This document shows positions 26,538 through 35,852 of a stretch of 64,000 bases of DNA, one piece after another; the stretch's first letter is position 1, and the number at the start of each line of letters is the position of its first letter. A model generated the notes under the pieces. That model saw only the letters and a list, made by a program, of their open reading frames with translations. It made no database searches and was not told the origin of the DNA. The stretch lies in assembly GCF_007004095.1 (NCBI RefSeq), contig NZ_VHJK01000001.1, forward strand, positions 810,501 through 874,500, given 5' to 3'. The stretch is from Erythrobacter insulae. GTDB lineage: Bacteria > Pseudomonadota > Alphaproteobacteria > Sphingomonadales > Sphingomonadaceae. Position numbers and translations under genes: made by a program.

Positions 26538-27197
26538 ATGACCCGCGCTTCCGACCTTGCCTATTCGAAAATCCGGAGCTTTTTGCTCGCCGGGGATGCG
26601 CGCCCTGGCGATCAGGTAACCGAAGAACAGTTTGCCGAAATCACCGGGGTCAGCCGCACTCCGGTACGCGAAGCAATGCGCCGTCTCGAAACCGAGATGT
26701 TGTTGGTGCGCAGCCCGTCAAAACGGATTTTCGTCGCCGATTGGTCGCGCGATGACATCGATGAAATGTTCACCCTGCGCCAAATGCTTGAAGGCCACGC
26801 CGCCAGCCGCGCGGCAAGCAGGCTGGAAAGCGATGAGATAGATCGGCTGGAAGAGGTGAATAAACAGCTGCATGAAGCAGTCGAGCAAGCGCCGCCCGAT
26901 ATTGTCCGGTTTCTTGATGCGAACCGGCTGTTTCACGGGATCATCACCGATGCCGCGCATTCACCGCGCCTTGGCCAAATCCTGGCAATGCTGGTCGAAC
27001 AGCCAGTCGTTCTAAGCACGGCGCGGCAATATTCTGTTGCGGATCTTAAACAGTCGGCGCGTGACCATGACGAGCTGATCGCGGCCTTTCGCGCCCGCGA
27101 TGCCAGCTGGGCCGAAGCCGTGATGGCAAGCCACCTTCGCCGCGCTTTTCACACGTTCGCAGACGCCGCAGAAACCCGCGCCGAAGCCGCCGAATAA
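26538..27197 (+). CDS. GntR-family transcriptional regulator (FadR/FCD subfamily)
   Basis: A 219-residue regulator. A winged-helix DNA-binding domain fills the first 70 residues (SDLAYSKIRSFLLAGDARPG, EEQFAEITGVSRTPVREAMRRLE). It is followed by an all-helical FCD effector domain (IDEMFTLRQMLEGHAASRA; the metal/ligand histidines are plausible in FHGIITDAAHSPRL). It lies between a divergent TonB receptor and a convergent CoA-transferase. It most likely controls both through the two identical TTGTATACAA sites and senses a catabolic intermediate. Confidence 0.92.
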   Translation: MTRASDLAYSKIRSFLLAGDARPGDQVTEEQFAEITGVSRTPVREAMRRLETEMLLVRSPSKRIFVADWSRDDIDEMFTLRQMLEGHAASRAASRLESDEIDRLEEVNKQLHEAVEQAPPDIVRFLDANRLFHGIITDAAHSPRLGQILAMLVEQPVVLSTARQYSVADLKQSARDHDELIAAFRARDASWAEAVMASHLRRAFHTFADAAETRAEAAE

Positions 27198-27201
27198 GGC
27201 G

Positions 27202-28383
27202 TTAGATAATGCCCCGCTCGATGAGGTCGCTCATCGTGCGCGAATCCATGCCGAGCAACTCGCCGAATATCTCTTCGTTGTGCTGACCCAGATCGGGGCC
27301 AACCCAATCGACATGGCCCGGCGTTTCCGACAGACGCGGCGCGACATTTTGCATTTTAAAGTTTTCGTGGCGCGGATGCGGGACCGCGATAATGGCCTCG
27401 CGCGCGGCAAAATGCGGATCTTCCAGCATCTCTGGCGCGCGGTACATATTACCCGCCGGAACACCGTGCTGCTCACATAGATCAAGCACTTCCTTGCTGG
27501 TATAGGTCTTGGTCCATTCACCGATCAGATCGTCCAGCTCGGTCTGGCGCTCGCCGCGCGCCATGTGCGAATTGTAGCGCGGATCATCGCCCAGCTCGGG
27601 CTGACCCATCATCGTCGCCATCCGTTTCCAGACGCTGTCCTGATTGCCCGCAACCAGCACGCTGCCGTCCTTTGTCGGGTAGACATTCGAGGGCGCGACC
27701 TTGGGCAGGATCGAGCCTGTGCGTTCGCGAATATGATTGGCCACGGTGTATTCCGGCACGGTCGATTCCATCATCGCCAGCACCGCTTCATAAATCGCGG
27801 AATCGACGACTTGGCCCTTGCCCGTATTGTGCCGGTGATTAAGCGCCATCAACGCGCCAAGGCACGCATAGGTCGCCGCCAGCGAATCCCCGATCGACAG
27901 GCCCGCACGGCTTGGCGGGCGGTCCGGCTCACCGGCAATATACCGCATCCCGCCCATCGCCTCGCCAATGCCGCCATAGCCCGCGCGGCTGGAATAGGGT
28001 CCGGATTGGCCATAGCCCGACACGCGGATCATGATCAGCGCTTCGTTCAGCGCATGGAGTTCATCCCAGCCGAGATTCCATTTTTCAAGCGTGCCCGGAC
28101 GGAAATTCTCGAGCAGAAAATCGGCCTTTGCAGCGAGTTTGCGGACAATTTCCTGCCCTTCCTTTTCGCGCAAATTCAGCGTGATGGATTTCTTGTTGCG
28201 GGCAACGACAGAAAACCACAGCGGGATGCCCTGTCCCCAATTGCGCATGGCATCGCCGACTTTCGGCGGCTCTACCTTGATAACTTCGGCGCCGTGATCC
28301 GCCATCAACTGTCCGCAAAACGGGCCCGCAATTAGCTGCCCCATCTCAATCAGCCGCAATCCTTCAAGAGCACCCTGAGCCAT
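27202..28383 (-). CDS. Family III CoA-transferase (CaiB/BaiF type)
   Basis: A 393-residue CoA-transferase. The conserved opening GLRLIEMGQLIAGPFCGQLM followed by ADHGAEVIKVEPP is clear, and the catalytic aspartate expected in family III enzymes is present as D166 in GLSIGDSLAATYA. It would move CoA from a donor such as succinyl-CoA to a carboxylic acid. ATG 28383, with AAAGGCG upstream, is used instead of the much longer in-frame reading that begins at 28539. It is divergent from an HMG-CoA lyase-like gene, with a GntR box between them. The acid substrate is not known. Confidence 0.92.
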   Translation of the reverse strand: MAQGALEGLRLIEMGQLIAGPFCGQLMADHGAEVIKVEPPKVGDAMRNWGQGIPLWFSVVARNKKSITLNLREKEGQEIVRKLAAKADFLLENFRPGTLEKWNLGWDELHALNEALIMIRVSGYGQSGPYSSRAGYGGIGEAMGGMRYIAGEPDRPPSRAGLSIGDSLAATYACLGALMALNHRHNTGKGQVVDSAIYEAVLAMMESTVPEYTVANHIRERTGSILPKVAPSNVYPTKDGSVLVAGNQDSVWKRMATMMGQPELGDDPRYNSHMARGERQTELDDLIGEWTKTYTSKEVLDLCEQHGVPAGNMYRAPEMLEDPHFAAREAIIAVPHPRHENFKMQNVAPRLSETPGHVDWVGPDLGQHNEEIFGELLGMDSRTMSDLIERGII

Positions 28384-28508
28384 TTTTACGCCTTTCGATT
28401 CGGTAACTGGGCCTGCGGAACTCAAACGCACCCAACGCAACACAAGGTGACACAAAGGCGCAGAGACGACCGCGAGTAGGACCGGGCCTATAACGAGACA
28501 ATTTGCTT

Positions 28509-28523
28509 TTGTATACAATTTGC
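28509..28523. promoter_or_regulatory. Putative GntR operator (copy 2), CoA-transferase/lyase intergenic
   Basis: Second copy of TTGTATACAATTTGC, centred between the divergent CoA-transferase (start 28383) and HMG-CoA lyase-like (start 28567) genes. It is well placed to control both transcripts, including the downstream hyuA-hyuB genes. Confidence 0.72.
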
Positions 28524-28566
28524 GTATCAGTCCCCCCACACGTCAACTCACAGCAAGCGATTCCCC

Positions 28567-29475
28567 ATGGCGCAAGAAAGCATCGAACTGGTTGAAGTTG
28601 GCCCGCGTGACGGGCTCCAGAACGAGCCGGATATTATCGGCACGTCCGATAAGCTCGCGCTGATCGAGCGGATGATCGATTATGGCGCGCGGCGGCTTGA
28701 GATCGCCAGTTTTGTCCACCCGAAACGCGTTCCGCAAATGGCCGATGCCGAAGACGTGATCGCCGGATTGCCTGACCGCAAAGATGTGACTTACATAGGT
28801 CTGACATTGAACAAACGCGGCGTGATGCGCGGCCTCGCCACGCGCGAAGGCGGAAAGCGCGGGATCGATCAGGCCGGTTGCGTTCTGGTCGCCAGCGATA
28901 CGTTCGGTCAGAAAAATCAGGGCCAAACCATCGCGGAAGGGATCGCGGAAAACCGCGACATGATCCGTTTCGCCAAAGCCGAGGGCCTGCGCGTGCAGGT
29001 GACGATCAGCGCCGCGTTCGGGTGTCCATTCGAAGGCGAAGTGAAACCGGAGACGATCCTGGCTATTGCCGAAGAAATGGCCGCCGAGAGCCCGGAAGAG
29101 ATCGCGCTTGCCGATACGATCGGGGTCGGCGTTCCGGCGCAGGTCGAGGACCTGTTCGGTCGCCTGTCAGAATTGCTCGACGGGCGTATCCCGATGCGCT
29201 GTCATTTCCATGATACGCGCGGCACCGGCATTGCTAATGCATGGTCTGCTTATAAAGCCGGTGTGCGCAGTTTCGATGCCTCTCTTGGCGGGCTGGGCGG
29301 ATGCCCGTTTGCGCCAAAAGCGACAGGAAACATCGCGACTGAGGACCTTATCTACATGATGGAGCGTTCAGGTGTTGCGACCGGGATCAATCTCGATGCG
29401 GCAATCGCTGCCAATCGGGGTTTCGCACACACACTTGGTAGAGAATTACCCTCGCGCGTGGCGCGGGCTGCATGA
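28567..29475 (+). CDS. Hydroxymethylglutaryl-CoA lyase-family enzyme
   Basis: A 302-residue TIM-barrel lyase. Motifs are IELVEVGPRDGLQNEPDI at the N-terminus, SAAFGCPFEGEV mid-protein, and MRCHFHDTRGTGIANAW then the active-site loop GGLGGCPFAPKATGNIATED with the catalytic cysteine. The classical reaction splits 3-hydroxy-3-methylglutaryl-CoA into acetyl-CoA and acetoacetate. Because it is paired with a CoA-transferase and HyuAB under a shared operator, it may act on a related 3-hydroxyacyl-CoA instead. It begins the plus-strand catabolic series. Confidence 0.92.
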   Translation: MAQESIELVEVGPRDGLQNEPDIIGTSDKLALIERMIDYGARRLEIASFVHPKRVPQMADAEDVIAGLPDRKDVTYIGLTLNKRGVMRGLATREGGKRGIDQAGCVLVASDTFGQKNQGQTIAEGIAENRDMIRFAKAEGLRVQVTISAAFGCPFEGEVKPETILAIAEEMAAESPEEIALADTIGVGVPAQVEDLFGRLSELLDGRIPMRCHFHDTRGTGIANAWSAYKAGVRSFDASLGGLGGCPFAPKATGNIATEDLIYMMERSGVATGINLDAAIAANRGFAHTLGRELPSRVARAA

Positions 29476-29568
29476 TTTGCGCCTCTGATCGCACACTATC
29501 GCACAAAACGCGATCGGGGCCGCACAAACCACAGGTTACCACAGCCGGTTGAGGAGCTGGATTAAACT

Positions 29569-31626
29569 ATGACTTACAGACTGGGCGTCGATGTCGGCGG
29601 AACATTCACCGATCTGCTGCTGTTCGATGAAGAGAACGGCAAATTCTGGCGGCATAAGACACCGTCTACCCCGCATGACAGCTCCGAAGGGATCCTTACC
29701 GGGGTTAAGGCAATCACCGCAGAGGCCGGCGTTTCGGCCAAGGATATTGCGTATTTCCTACACGGCACCACGGTCGCAACCAATGCCGTGCTGGAAGGCA
29801 AAGGCGCCAAGGTTGGTCTCGTCACGACCGAGGGTTACCGCGATGTCATGCAGATCGCGCGCAGTTTTGTGCCCGGCGGTCTGGCGGCGTGGATCGTATG
29901 GCCCAAACCGCAGCCTCTCGCGCATCTTGAAGACACCGTCGAAGCGCCCGAACGCATGGGCGCCGATGGCAAAGTGGTTCGCGCGCTGGATGAGGACGCC
30001 GTACGCGCGGCGCTGCGCCAGCTTAAGGATCAGGGCATCGAAGCGCTCACCGTCAGCCTAATCAACGCCTATGTAAACGGCGCGCATGAAACGCGCATCG
30101 GTGAAATCGCGGCAGAAGAACTGCCCGGCATCCCGGTCTCGCTCAGCCATGAAGTGCTTCCTGAAATGCAGGAATACGAGCGCACTTTGTCTACCGTAGC
30201 CAACGCCGCGGTGCGTCCGGTCGTCAGCAAATATGTCTCAAACCTGCGTAACAAGCTCGAAGACGAAGGGCTGGAGGGCAAACTGTCCCTGCTGCGTTCC
30301 GATGGCGGCTTGATGAGCAGCCAGAAAGCCGAAGAGCATCCGGTCAACATCCTGATGTCCGGCCCGGCCGGCGGGGTTACCGGCGCGCTGTGGGTTGGCA
30401 AAAATGCAGGGCTTTCGAACATTCTCACGCTGGATGTGGGCGGAACCTCGACCGATGTTGCATTGATCGAAGGATTGGAAGCGCGGCGGGTCCGCACCAC
30501 CGAAGTCGGGCATCTTTCCGTGCGCGCATCGGCGCTGGATGTGAAAACAGTGGGCGCGGGCGGCGGATCGATCGCCCACGTTCCCGAATTGACCGGCGCA
30601 CTCCGGGTTGGACCGGAAAGCGCTGGCGCCGTTCCGGGACCGGTCGCCTATAACAAAGGCGGCGAATTGCCGACAGTGACAGATGCCAACGTGGTTCTGG
30701 GGTATCTGCCCGAAGATCTGCTCGGCGGCAGTTTCCAGCTGGACCGCGAAGGCGCGAAGAAATCGGTTCAGACCATTGCGGATGCGCTGGGTGTGACTCT
30801 GATGGAAGCGGCGCGCGGGATCATCGATATCGTCAATGAGAACATGTTCGGCGCGCTGCGGATGATCTCGGTTCAACAGGGTTACGATCCGCGCGAATTT
30901 GCGCTGATGGGCTTTGGCGGTGCTGGCCCGTTGCATGTGAATGCGGTTGCCAAATTGATGGGCAGCTGGCCTGCGGTTTCGCCCGTTTCCCCCGGCGTGC
31001 TGTGTGCGCTGGGCGATGCCACAACCCAGATGCGCACCGAAACCGCGCGCAGTTTTTCCAAACTGGCGAAAGACACTTCAATCGCCGACCTTCAGGTTGT
31101 GCTGGATGAAATGGCCGATCAGACGCGCGGCGAATTGCTCGCCGATGGCGTGGCCGAAGACCAGATCACGAGCCAGTTCGAAGTGGATGTACGCTATGCC
31201 GGTCAGGCTTTCGAAGTCCCGCTGACCATCGATAAGGCGGTGCTGGAAAATGACGGGATCGAAGGGATCCTGGCGCGTTTTGACGAGGAGCATCTGCGCC
31301 TCTTCACCTTTAACATGGATACGCCGCACGAAATCGTGAACCTGCGCGCAGTGGCGCTTGGCGTGGCGCCGGCTTTGCCTGCCAACGAACTGCCCAAGGG
31401 TGATGGTGATCCTGCGGCGGCGAAAATCCGCGATCACACGCTTTGGATGGACGGCAAAGAACAAGCAGCGGTGATTTATGACCGTGCCAAGCTGCGTCAG
31501 GGCGACACGATCCCCGGACCGGCAATCATAACCGAAATGGACTCGACCACTCTGGTCGAAAGCGGCTGTATCGCGGTTGTCGATGCAGTGGGCAATATCC
31601 TCATCAACCCGAAAGCGGAGGGCTGA
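29569..31626 (+). CDS. Hydantoinase/oxoprolinase-family protein, subunit A (HyuA-like)
   Basis: A 685-residue ATP-dependent subunit. It opens with the ASKHA phosphate-binding motif YRLGVDVGGTFTDLLLFDEE and has a second nucleotide-binding element (NILTLDVGGTSTDVALIEG, VGAGGGSIAHV) and the FGGAGPLHVNAVAKL block. The family includes N-methylhydantoinase, 5-oxoprolinase and acetone/acetophenone carboxylase subunits. GAGGAG precedes the ATG. It is followed four bases later by the B subunit. Which reaction it performs cannot be fixed from sequence. Confidence 0.92.
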   Translation: MTYRLGVDVGGTFTDLLLFDEENGKFWRHKTPSTPHDSSEGILTGVKAITAEAGVSAKDIAYFLHGTTVATNAVLEGKGAKVGLVTTEGYRDVMQIARSFVPGGLAAWIVWPKPQPLAHLEDTVEAPERMGADGKVVRALDEDAVRAALRQLKDQGIEALTVSLINAYVNGAHETRIGEIAAEELPGIPVSLSHEVLPEMQEYERTLSTVANAAVRPVVSKYVSNLRNKLEDEGLEGKLSLLRSDGGLMSSQKAEEHPVNILMSGPAGGVTGALWVGKNAGLSNILTLDVGGTSTDVALIEGLEARRVRTTEVGHLSVRASALDVKTVGAGGGSIAHVPELTGALRVGPESAGAVPGPVAYNKGGELPTVTDANVVLGYLPEDLLGGSFQLDREGAKKSVQTIADALGVTLMEAARGIIDIVNENMFGALRMISVQQGYDPREFALMGFGGAGPLHVNAVAKLMGSWPAVSPVSPGVLCALGDATTQMRTETARSFSKLAKDTSIADLQVVLDEMADQTRGELLADGVAEDQITSQFEVDVRYAGQAFEVPLTIDKAVLENDGIEGILARFDEEHLRLFTFNMDTPHEIVNLRAVALGVAPALPANELPKGDGDPAAAKIRDHTLWMDGKEQAAVIYDRAKLRQGDTIPGPAIITEMDSTTLVESGCIAVVDAVGNILINPKAEG

Positions 31627-31630
31627 TCCG

Positions 31631-33520
31631 ATGCCAGCACAGATAGTCGAAACCAATGACACCCCGTTCGAAAAGATCGACATTGATCCGGTCACTTTAG
31701 ACATTATCGAAAATGCGCTGCGCAATGCGCGGATTGAAATGGACGCGACGCTGGTGCGGACCGCCATGTCGCCCGGCATTCGCGAACAGGGCGATGCTTT
31801 CCCGCTCATCGCTGATCCTTCGGGCAAGATGATCGTTGGCCAATTCGGCAGCTTCATCGATGGCTTTCTCAAAGGCTATGATGACACGCTGGAAGATGGC
31901 GACATGATCTTCCTGTCAGACCCGTATTCATGCGATGGCGCGGTCAGCCACTCAAACGATTGGCTGGTGCTGTTGCCGGTTTTCAAGGACGGGCGATTGA
32001 TCGCCTACACTGCAATGTTCGGTCACCAATCCGACATTGGCGGCTCTGTCCCCGGTTCCATGCCCATCGGCGCAAGCTCGATCTTTGAAGAAGGCGTGCG
32101 TATCCCGCCGGTAAAGATCTGGAAAAAAGGTCAGTACAATGACGATCTGATGAAGCTCGTCATGCACCAGACCCGTAAACCGGATTGGTGCCAGGCCGAT
32201 CTGAACGCGCTGATCGCGTCATGCCGCGTCGCATCGAAACGCGTGGTCGAAATGGCAGAGCGGTTCGGCGATGATGTTTATGTGTCAGCCACACAGGAAT
32301 TGCTGGCGCGCAATCACCGCGCGATGAAAGCCCTGCTGTCTCAAGCGGTCGGCGAAAAACCGGTGAGTTTCGAAGATTACCTGTGCGACGATGGCAAAGG
32401 GTACGGCCCTTATAGAATCAAATGCACCATGTGGCGCGAAGGCGAGAAAGTCATTCTCGATTTCGACGGCACCGATCCGCAAAGCGCGGCGTCGATCAAT
32501 TTCCTGCTGAATGAAAACATGTTCAAGATGTTCTTCGGCATTTACATGATCATGGTCTTTGACCCGCAAATCCTGACGAATGACGGGTTTTATGACCTGA
32601 TCGAAGTCCGCATCCCCAAAGGATCGCTGCTGAAACCGCAATTCCCGGCAGCATTGTCTGGCCGGACCCACGCGCTGGGCCGGATTTTCGACATTCTGGG
32701 CGGATTGCTGGGTCAAGGTACGCCGGAATTTTTGAACGCGGCAGGCTTCAGCTCATCCCCGCACCTGTTTTATTCTGGCTGGGACAAACGCGGCGAAGGA
32801 TCGGCCGAATGGTTTCAGCTGTTCCAGATCGGATTTGGCGGCATCCCCGGCAGGCCGCTGGGCGATGGGCCGGACGGACATTCGCTTTGGCCGGGCTTTA
32901 CCAACGTGCCGAACGAATTTCTCGAGCGGTATTTCCCGCTCCGCATCGAACGGTATTCAACCGAGCCCGATAGCGGCGGTGCAGGCCTGCATCGCGGCGG
33001 CAATGGTATCCACATGACATACCGGTTCCTCGCCGATGGTGCGATTGCGATCCACGATGACCGCTGGTTTGTCCCCCCATGGGGTGTGAATGGCGGCCAT
33101 CCCGGTGCGCGCGCCAAAAAAGTGCTCGAGCGCGCCGATGGCACCAGCGAAATCGTCGGCAACAAAATCGAAGATGTCGAAGTGAAAGCGGGCGATTTGC
33201 TGCACTTCATCACCTGGGGCGGCGGCGGCTGGGGTGACCCACTGGAACGTGATCCCGAAACGGTCGGTCTCGAAATCCGTCAGGGTCTGGTCACTGCCGA
33301 GGGCGCCCGCGCTTACGGCGTGGTTGCCAATGATCGCGGTGCAATCGACAGCGCGGCAACCGATGCACTGCGTGCCGAGATGAAATCGTCTCGCGGGGAA
33401 TTGGAACTGTTTGATTACGGGCCCGGTATCGATCAACTGCGCGCCACCTGTCTGGAAGAAACGGGCCTGCCCGCGCCAATCCAGCCGGAATGGAACGAAG
33501 CCGCCGAGGCGGCTGAATAG
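31631..33520 (+). CDS. Hydantoinase B/oxoprolinase-family protein (HyuB-like)
   Basis: A 629-residue partner of the preceding HyuA. The typical start is present (DPVTLDIIENALRNARIEMD then TLVRTAMSPGIREQGDAFPL), together with DMIFLSDPYSCDGAVSHSND, FDGTDPQSAASINF and the glycine-rich end LHFITWGGGGWGDPLERDP. ATG 31631, four bases after the hyuA stop, is preferred to the in-frame ATG at 31577 inside hyuA. Together the two subunits perform ATP-driven ring opening or carboxylation. It sits before a quinone oxidoreductase gene. Confidence 0.92.
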   Translation: MPAQIVETNDTPFEKIDIDPVTLDIIENALRNARIEMDATLVRTAMSPGIREQGDAFPLIADPSGKMIVGQFGSFIDGFLKGYDDTLEDGDMIFLSDPYSCDGAVSHSNDWLVLLPVFKDGRLIAYTAMFGHQSDIGGSVPGSMPIGASSIFEEGVRIPPVKIWKKGQYNDDLMKLVMHQTRKPDWCQADLNALIASCRVASKRVVEMAERFGDDVYVSATQELLARNHRAMKALLSQAVGEKPVSFEDYLCDDGKGYGPYRIKCTMWREGEKVILDFDGTDPQSAASINFLLNENMFKMFFGIYMIMVFDPQILTNDGFYDLIEVRIPKGSLLKPQFPAALSGRTHALGRIFDILGGLLGQGTPEFLNAAGFSSSPHLFYSGWDKRGEGSAEWFQLFQIGFGGIPGRPLGDGPDGHSLWPGFTNVPNEFLERYFPLRIERYSTEPDSGGAGLHRGGNGIHMTYRFLADGAIAIHDDRWFVPPWGVNGGHPGARAKKVLERADGTSEIVGNKIEDVEVKAGDLLHFITWGGGGWGDPLERDPETVGLEIRQGLVTAEGARAYGVVANDRGAIDSAATDALRAEMKSSRGELELFDYGPGIDQLRATCLEETGLPAPIQPEWNEAAEAAE

Positions 33521-33599
33521 CCACCCCAAACACCGGTTTCGGACTTTGCGCCGAACTGGTGAAGGCAAAATGGTGAAAGCGGACAGGCGAGAGGCCAAT

Positions 33600-34577
33600 A
33601 TGCAATTGATGCGCGCACAAATTGCCAAGCATGGCGGACCCGAAAATATCGAATGGGTCCGCCATGCCATGCCTTCGCCGGATGCTGGTGAAGTCTTGAT
33701 CGAACACACAGCCATCGGGCTGAATTTCATCGACACCTATCACCGCACCGGCCTGTATCCGCTGGAATTGCCCAGCGGGCTTGGGCTTGAAGCGGCAGGC
33801 CGGATCATCGCGGTGGGTGACGGTGTAACTGAATACGCCAAAGGTGACCGCGTCGCTTATATGGGCCCTTCGCTGGGAGCCTATGCCACGCACCGGATCA
33901 TGCCGGCAGCAGCGCTGTTCAAGGTGCCCGATGCCATATCCGATGAAACCGCGGCTGCGGCAATTTTGAAAGCCGCGACAACAGAGGCGCTGGTTGAACG
34001 CTGCGCCGCCTTGAGTGCCGGTGACACCGTGCTGGTCCACGCAGCGGCAGGCGGGGTTGGGCAAATCATGGCGCAATGGCTGAAAGCGATCGGCGTACAC
34101 GTGATCGGCACTGTCTCTACCGATGCAAAAGAAACGATCGCGCGCGCAGCGGGATGCGATCACGTGATCCGTTACGACCACGAAGATATCGCACCCAGAG
34201 TGCGCGAAATTACCGGCGGCGGCGGCGTCCCGGTGGTGTTCGACGGTGTCGGCAAAGACACCTTTATGGCCTCGCTCGACAGTATGGCCCCGCGCGGCCT
34301 GTTGATCAGCTTTGGCAATGCCAGCGGTCCGGTTGAGAACGTGAATCTGGGCATCCTTGCGCAAAAGGGCGCGCTGTTCGTCACGCGTCCCACACTGTTT
34401 CATTATTACACCGCCCCGGCAGAGCGCGCAGCCGGAATGGCCCGAGTGTGGGATATGATCGGCAGCGGACAGGTGGCGATAAACGTGGGCCAGACCTATC
34501 CGTTGAAAGAAGCGGCGCAGGCGCACCGTGATCTTGAAACAAGATCGACCACCGGGTCCAGCGTCCTTATTCCGTAG
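33600..34577 (+). CDS. NADPH:quinone oxidoreductase (zeta-crystallin-like MDR family)
   Basis: A 325-residue medium-chain dehydrogenase/reductase lacking zinc ligands. Family blocks are GLNFIDTYHRTGLYPLELPS, GLGLEAAGRIIAVGDGV, and the Rossmann segment DTVLVHAAAGGVGQIMAQWLK followed by FDGVGKDTFMASLDSM. It reduces quinones or enones with NADPH. Start 33600 gives the usual family length and has GAGAGG upstream; ATG 33570 is a second candidate. It lies 79 bases after hyuB, probably in the same transcript. Confidence 0.92.
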   Translation: MQLMRAQIAKHGGPENIEWVRHAMPSPDAGEVLIEHTAIGLNFIDTYHRTGLYPLELPSGLGLEAAGRIIAVGDGVTEYAKGDRVAYMGPSLGAYATHRIMPAAALFKVPDAISDETAAAAILKAATTEALVERCAALSAGDTVLVHAAAGGVGQIMAQWLKAIGVHVIGTVSTDAKETIARAAGCDHVIRYDHEDIAPRVREITGGGGVPVVFDGVGKDTFMASLDSMAPRGLLISFGNASGPVENVNLGILAQKGALFVTRPTLFHYYTAPAERAAGMARVWDMIGSGQVAINVGQTYPLKEAAQAHRDLETRSTTGSSVLIP

Positions 34578-34586
34578 ACGCCAGAC

Positions 34587-34883
34587 TTACGTTTCGCTGT
34601 CGATCCAATCGCCGAACAGGCCGACAAATTCGCTGACGCGGATCGATTGCCACACTCCGGCGGTGAAATAGGGGTCGCCTTCGAAAACCGCGCGGGCCTC
34701 GTCTTCCGTCTCACCCTTGATCACAAGCAGAGATCCGATTGGCATGTCGCCATCTTTTAACGGGCCGGCGACTGCGTATTTGCCAATCTGGGTGTCGATA
34801 TAGGCGAGATGTTCGGCGCGGATGCGTTCACGCAGCACGCCCCCGTGTTCCCCATCACGGCAATGGAATGCGTATAATTTCAT
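34587..34883 (-). CDS. YciI-family protein
   Basis: A 98-residue ferredoxin-like-fold protein. It shows the YciI pattern: RAEHLAYIDTQIGKYAVAGP with a conserved His near residue 25, GSLLVIKGETEDEARAVFEGDP, YFTAGVWQSIRVSEF. Members are small enzyme-like or accessory proteins with poorly known roles. It is convergent with the quinone oxidoreductase and separated from the enoyl-CoA hydratase by 65 bases on the same strand. Confidence 0.9.
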   Translation of the reverse strand: MKLYAFHCRDGEHGGVLRERIRAEHLAYIDTQIGKYAVAGPLKDGDMPIGSLLVIKGETEDEARAVFEGDPYFTAGVWQSIRVSEFVGLFGDWIDSET

Positions 34884-34948
34884 AACAGCCCGCTTAAAGC
34901 GTCACCGCGCGCTTCGCCAGCGCCAATCTTGGGATCATTGCCGCGCCT

Positions 34949-35707
34949 CTATTGTCCGAACCGCGCTTTGCGTTTTTCGACAAAGGCCGTGGTTCCTTCG
35001 AAAAAGTCCGATCCGGCAAACGCCTCTGCGAAAATCCTCAGAGTGTCTTCGTCATCGGCGGACTGGCCATCGAGTACACGGCGCACAAAGCGCTTCATTT
35101 CGCGGATCGAATGGGGGCTTGCGCTTAGCAATTGATCGGCGATGGCCGCTGGGCTGTCTGCAATCTGTTCAATCAAACCAATCCTCAGCGCTTCCGACGC
35201 ATCGATCAGATTGCCGGTGTAAAGCAACCGCTTTGCCTGACCCGGACCGACCAGATCGGTGAGCAGCTTCACATCATGCATCGGATAGACGAGGCCCAGT
35301 TTCGCAGGGGTGATCCCGAACCGCGCAGCCGGTGTCGCAATGCGCAAATCACATGCCAGCGCAATACCGCACCCGCCGCCTATGCAATCGCCCTCGACAA
35401 ACGCGATCGTGGGTAAAGCATGGCGCGCCAACATATGCTGAACCCGGTTGATCGCGGCCTGATTGGCGGCGCACCATTCGCCGTCGTCTTTGTTCGCAAG
35501 CAATTCCTTGATATCCGCGCCTGCGCAAAATGCGCTGTCTGCCGCCGCAGAGCGCACGATCAGCAAGCGCAAATCCGAATTGCGCGCCGCCTGTTCCAAC
35601 AGACCCGGCATGGCTTGCCACATCGCCATGTTGAAAGAATTGCGTTTGTCCGCCCGATCAATCACCAGATGCGCCGCCGCGCCGTCTATCTGCAACCGCA
35701 ATGTCAT
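34949..35707 (-). CDS. Enoyl-CoA hydratase/isomerase-family protein
   Basis: A 252-residue crotonase-fold protein with the oxyanion-hole segments DSAFCAGADIKELL and TIAFVEGDCIGGGCGIALACDLRIAT, followed by FGITPAKLGLVYPMHDVKLLTD. The usual second catalytic glutamate position appears replaced (KLGLVYP), so the exact reaction, hydration, isomerisation or hydrolysis, is uncertain. It is divergent from putA, and its promoter region contains inverted repeats shared with that gene. Confidence 0.9.
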   Translation of the reverse strand: MTLRLQIDGAAAHLVIDRADKRNSFNMAMWQAMPGLLEQAARNSDLRLLIVRSAAADSAFCAGADIKELLANKDDGEWCAANQAAINRVQHMLARHALPTIAFVEGDCIGGGCGIALACDLRIATPAARFGITPAKLGLVYPMHDVKLLTDLVGPGQAKRLLYTGNLIDASEALRIGLIEQIADSPAAIADQLLSASPHSIREMKRFVRRVLDGQSADDEDTLRIFAEAFAGSDFFEGTTAFVEKRKARFGQ

Positions 35708-35820
35708 TGTTGGCGTGCCTTTTCATTATGGCCGGGCTTTTTGATGATTGCCGGGCCCTTTCATCATAGTCGGGAATACCGCGGCGCAGGTTTCGCGCGC
35801 CCGCGATATTTTAATGCGTG

Positions 35821-35852
35821 CTGTTCAATCGCGGCCTAGCGCGATTGAACAG
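35821..35852. repeat. Perfect 13-bp inverted repeat upstream of putA
   Basis: CTGTTCAATCGCG and its exact reverse complement flank a 6-base spacer (GCCTAG). The repeat lies between the divergent enoyl-CoA hydratase and putA genes, 133 bases before the putA ATG. No T-run follows on either side, so an operator or mRNA structure is more likely than a terminator. A smaller inverted repeat (CGACTTC/GAAGTCG) lies at 35901-35918. Confidence 0.7.
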
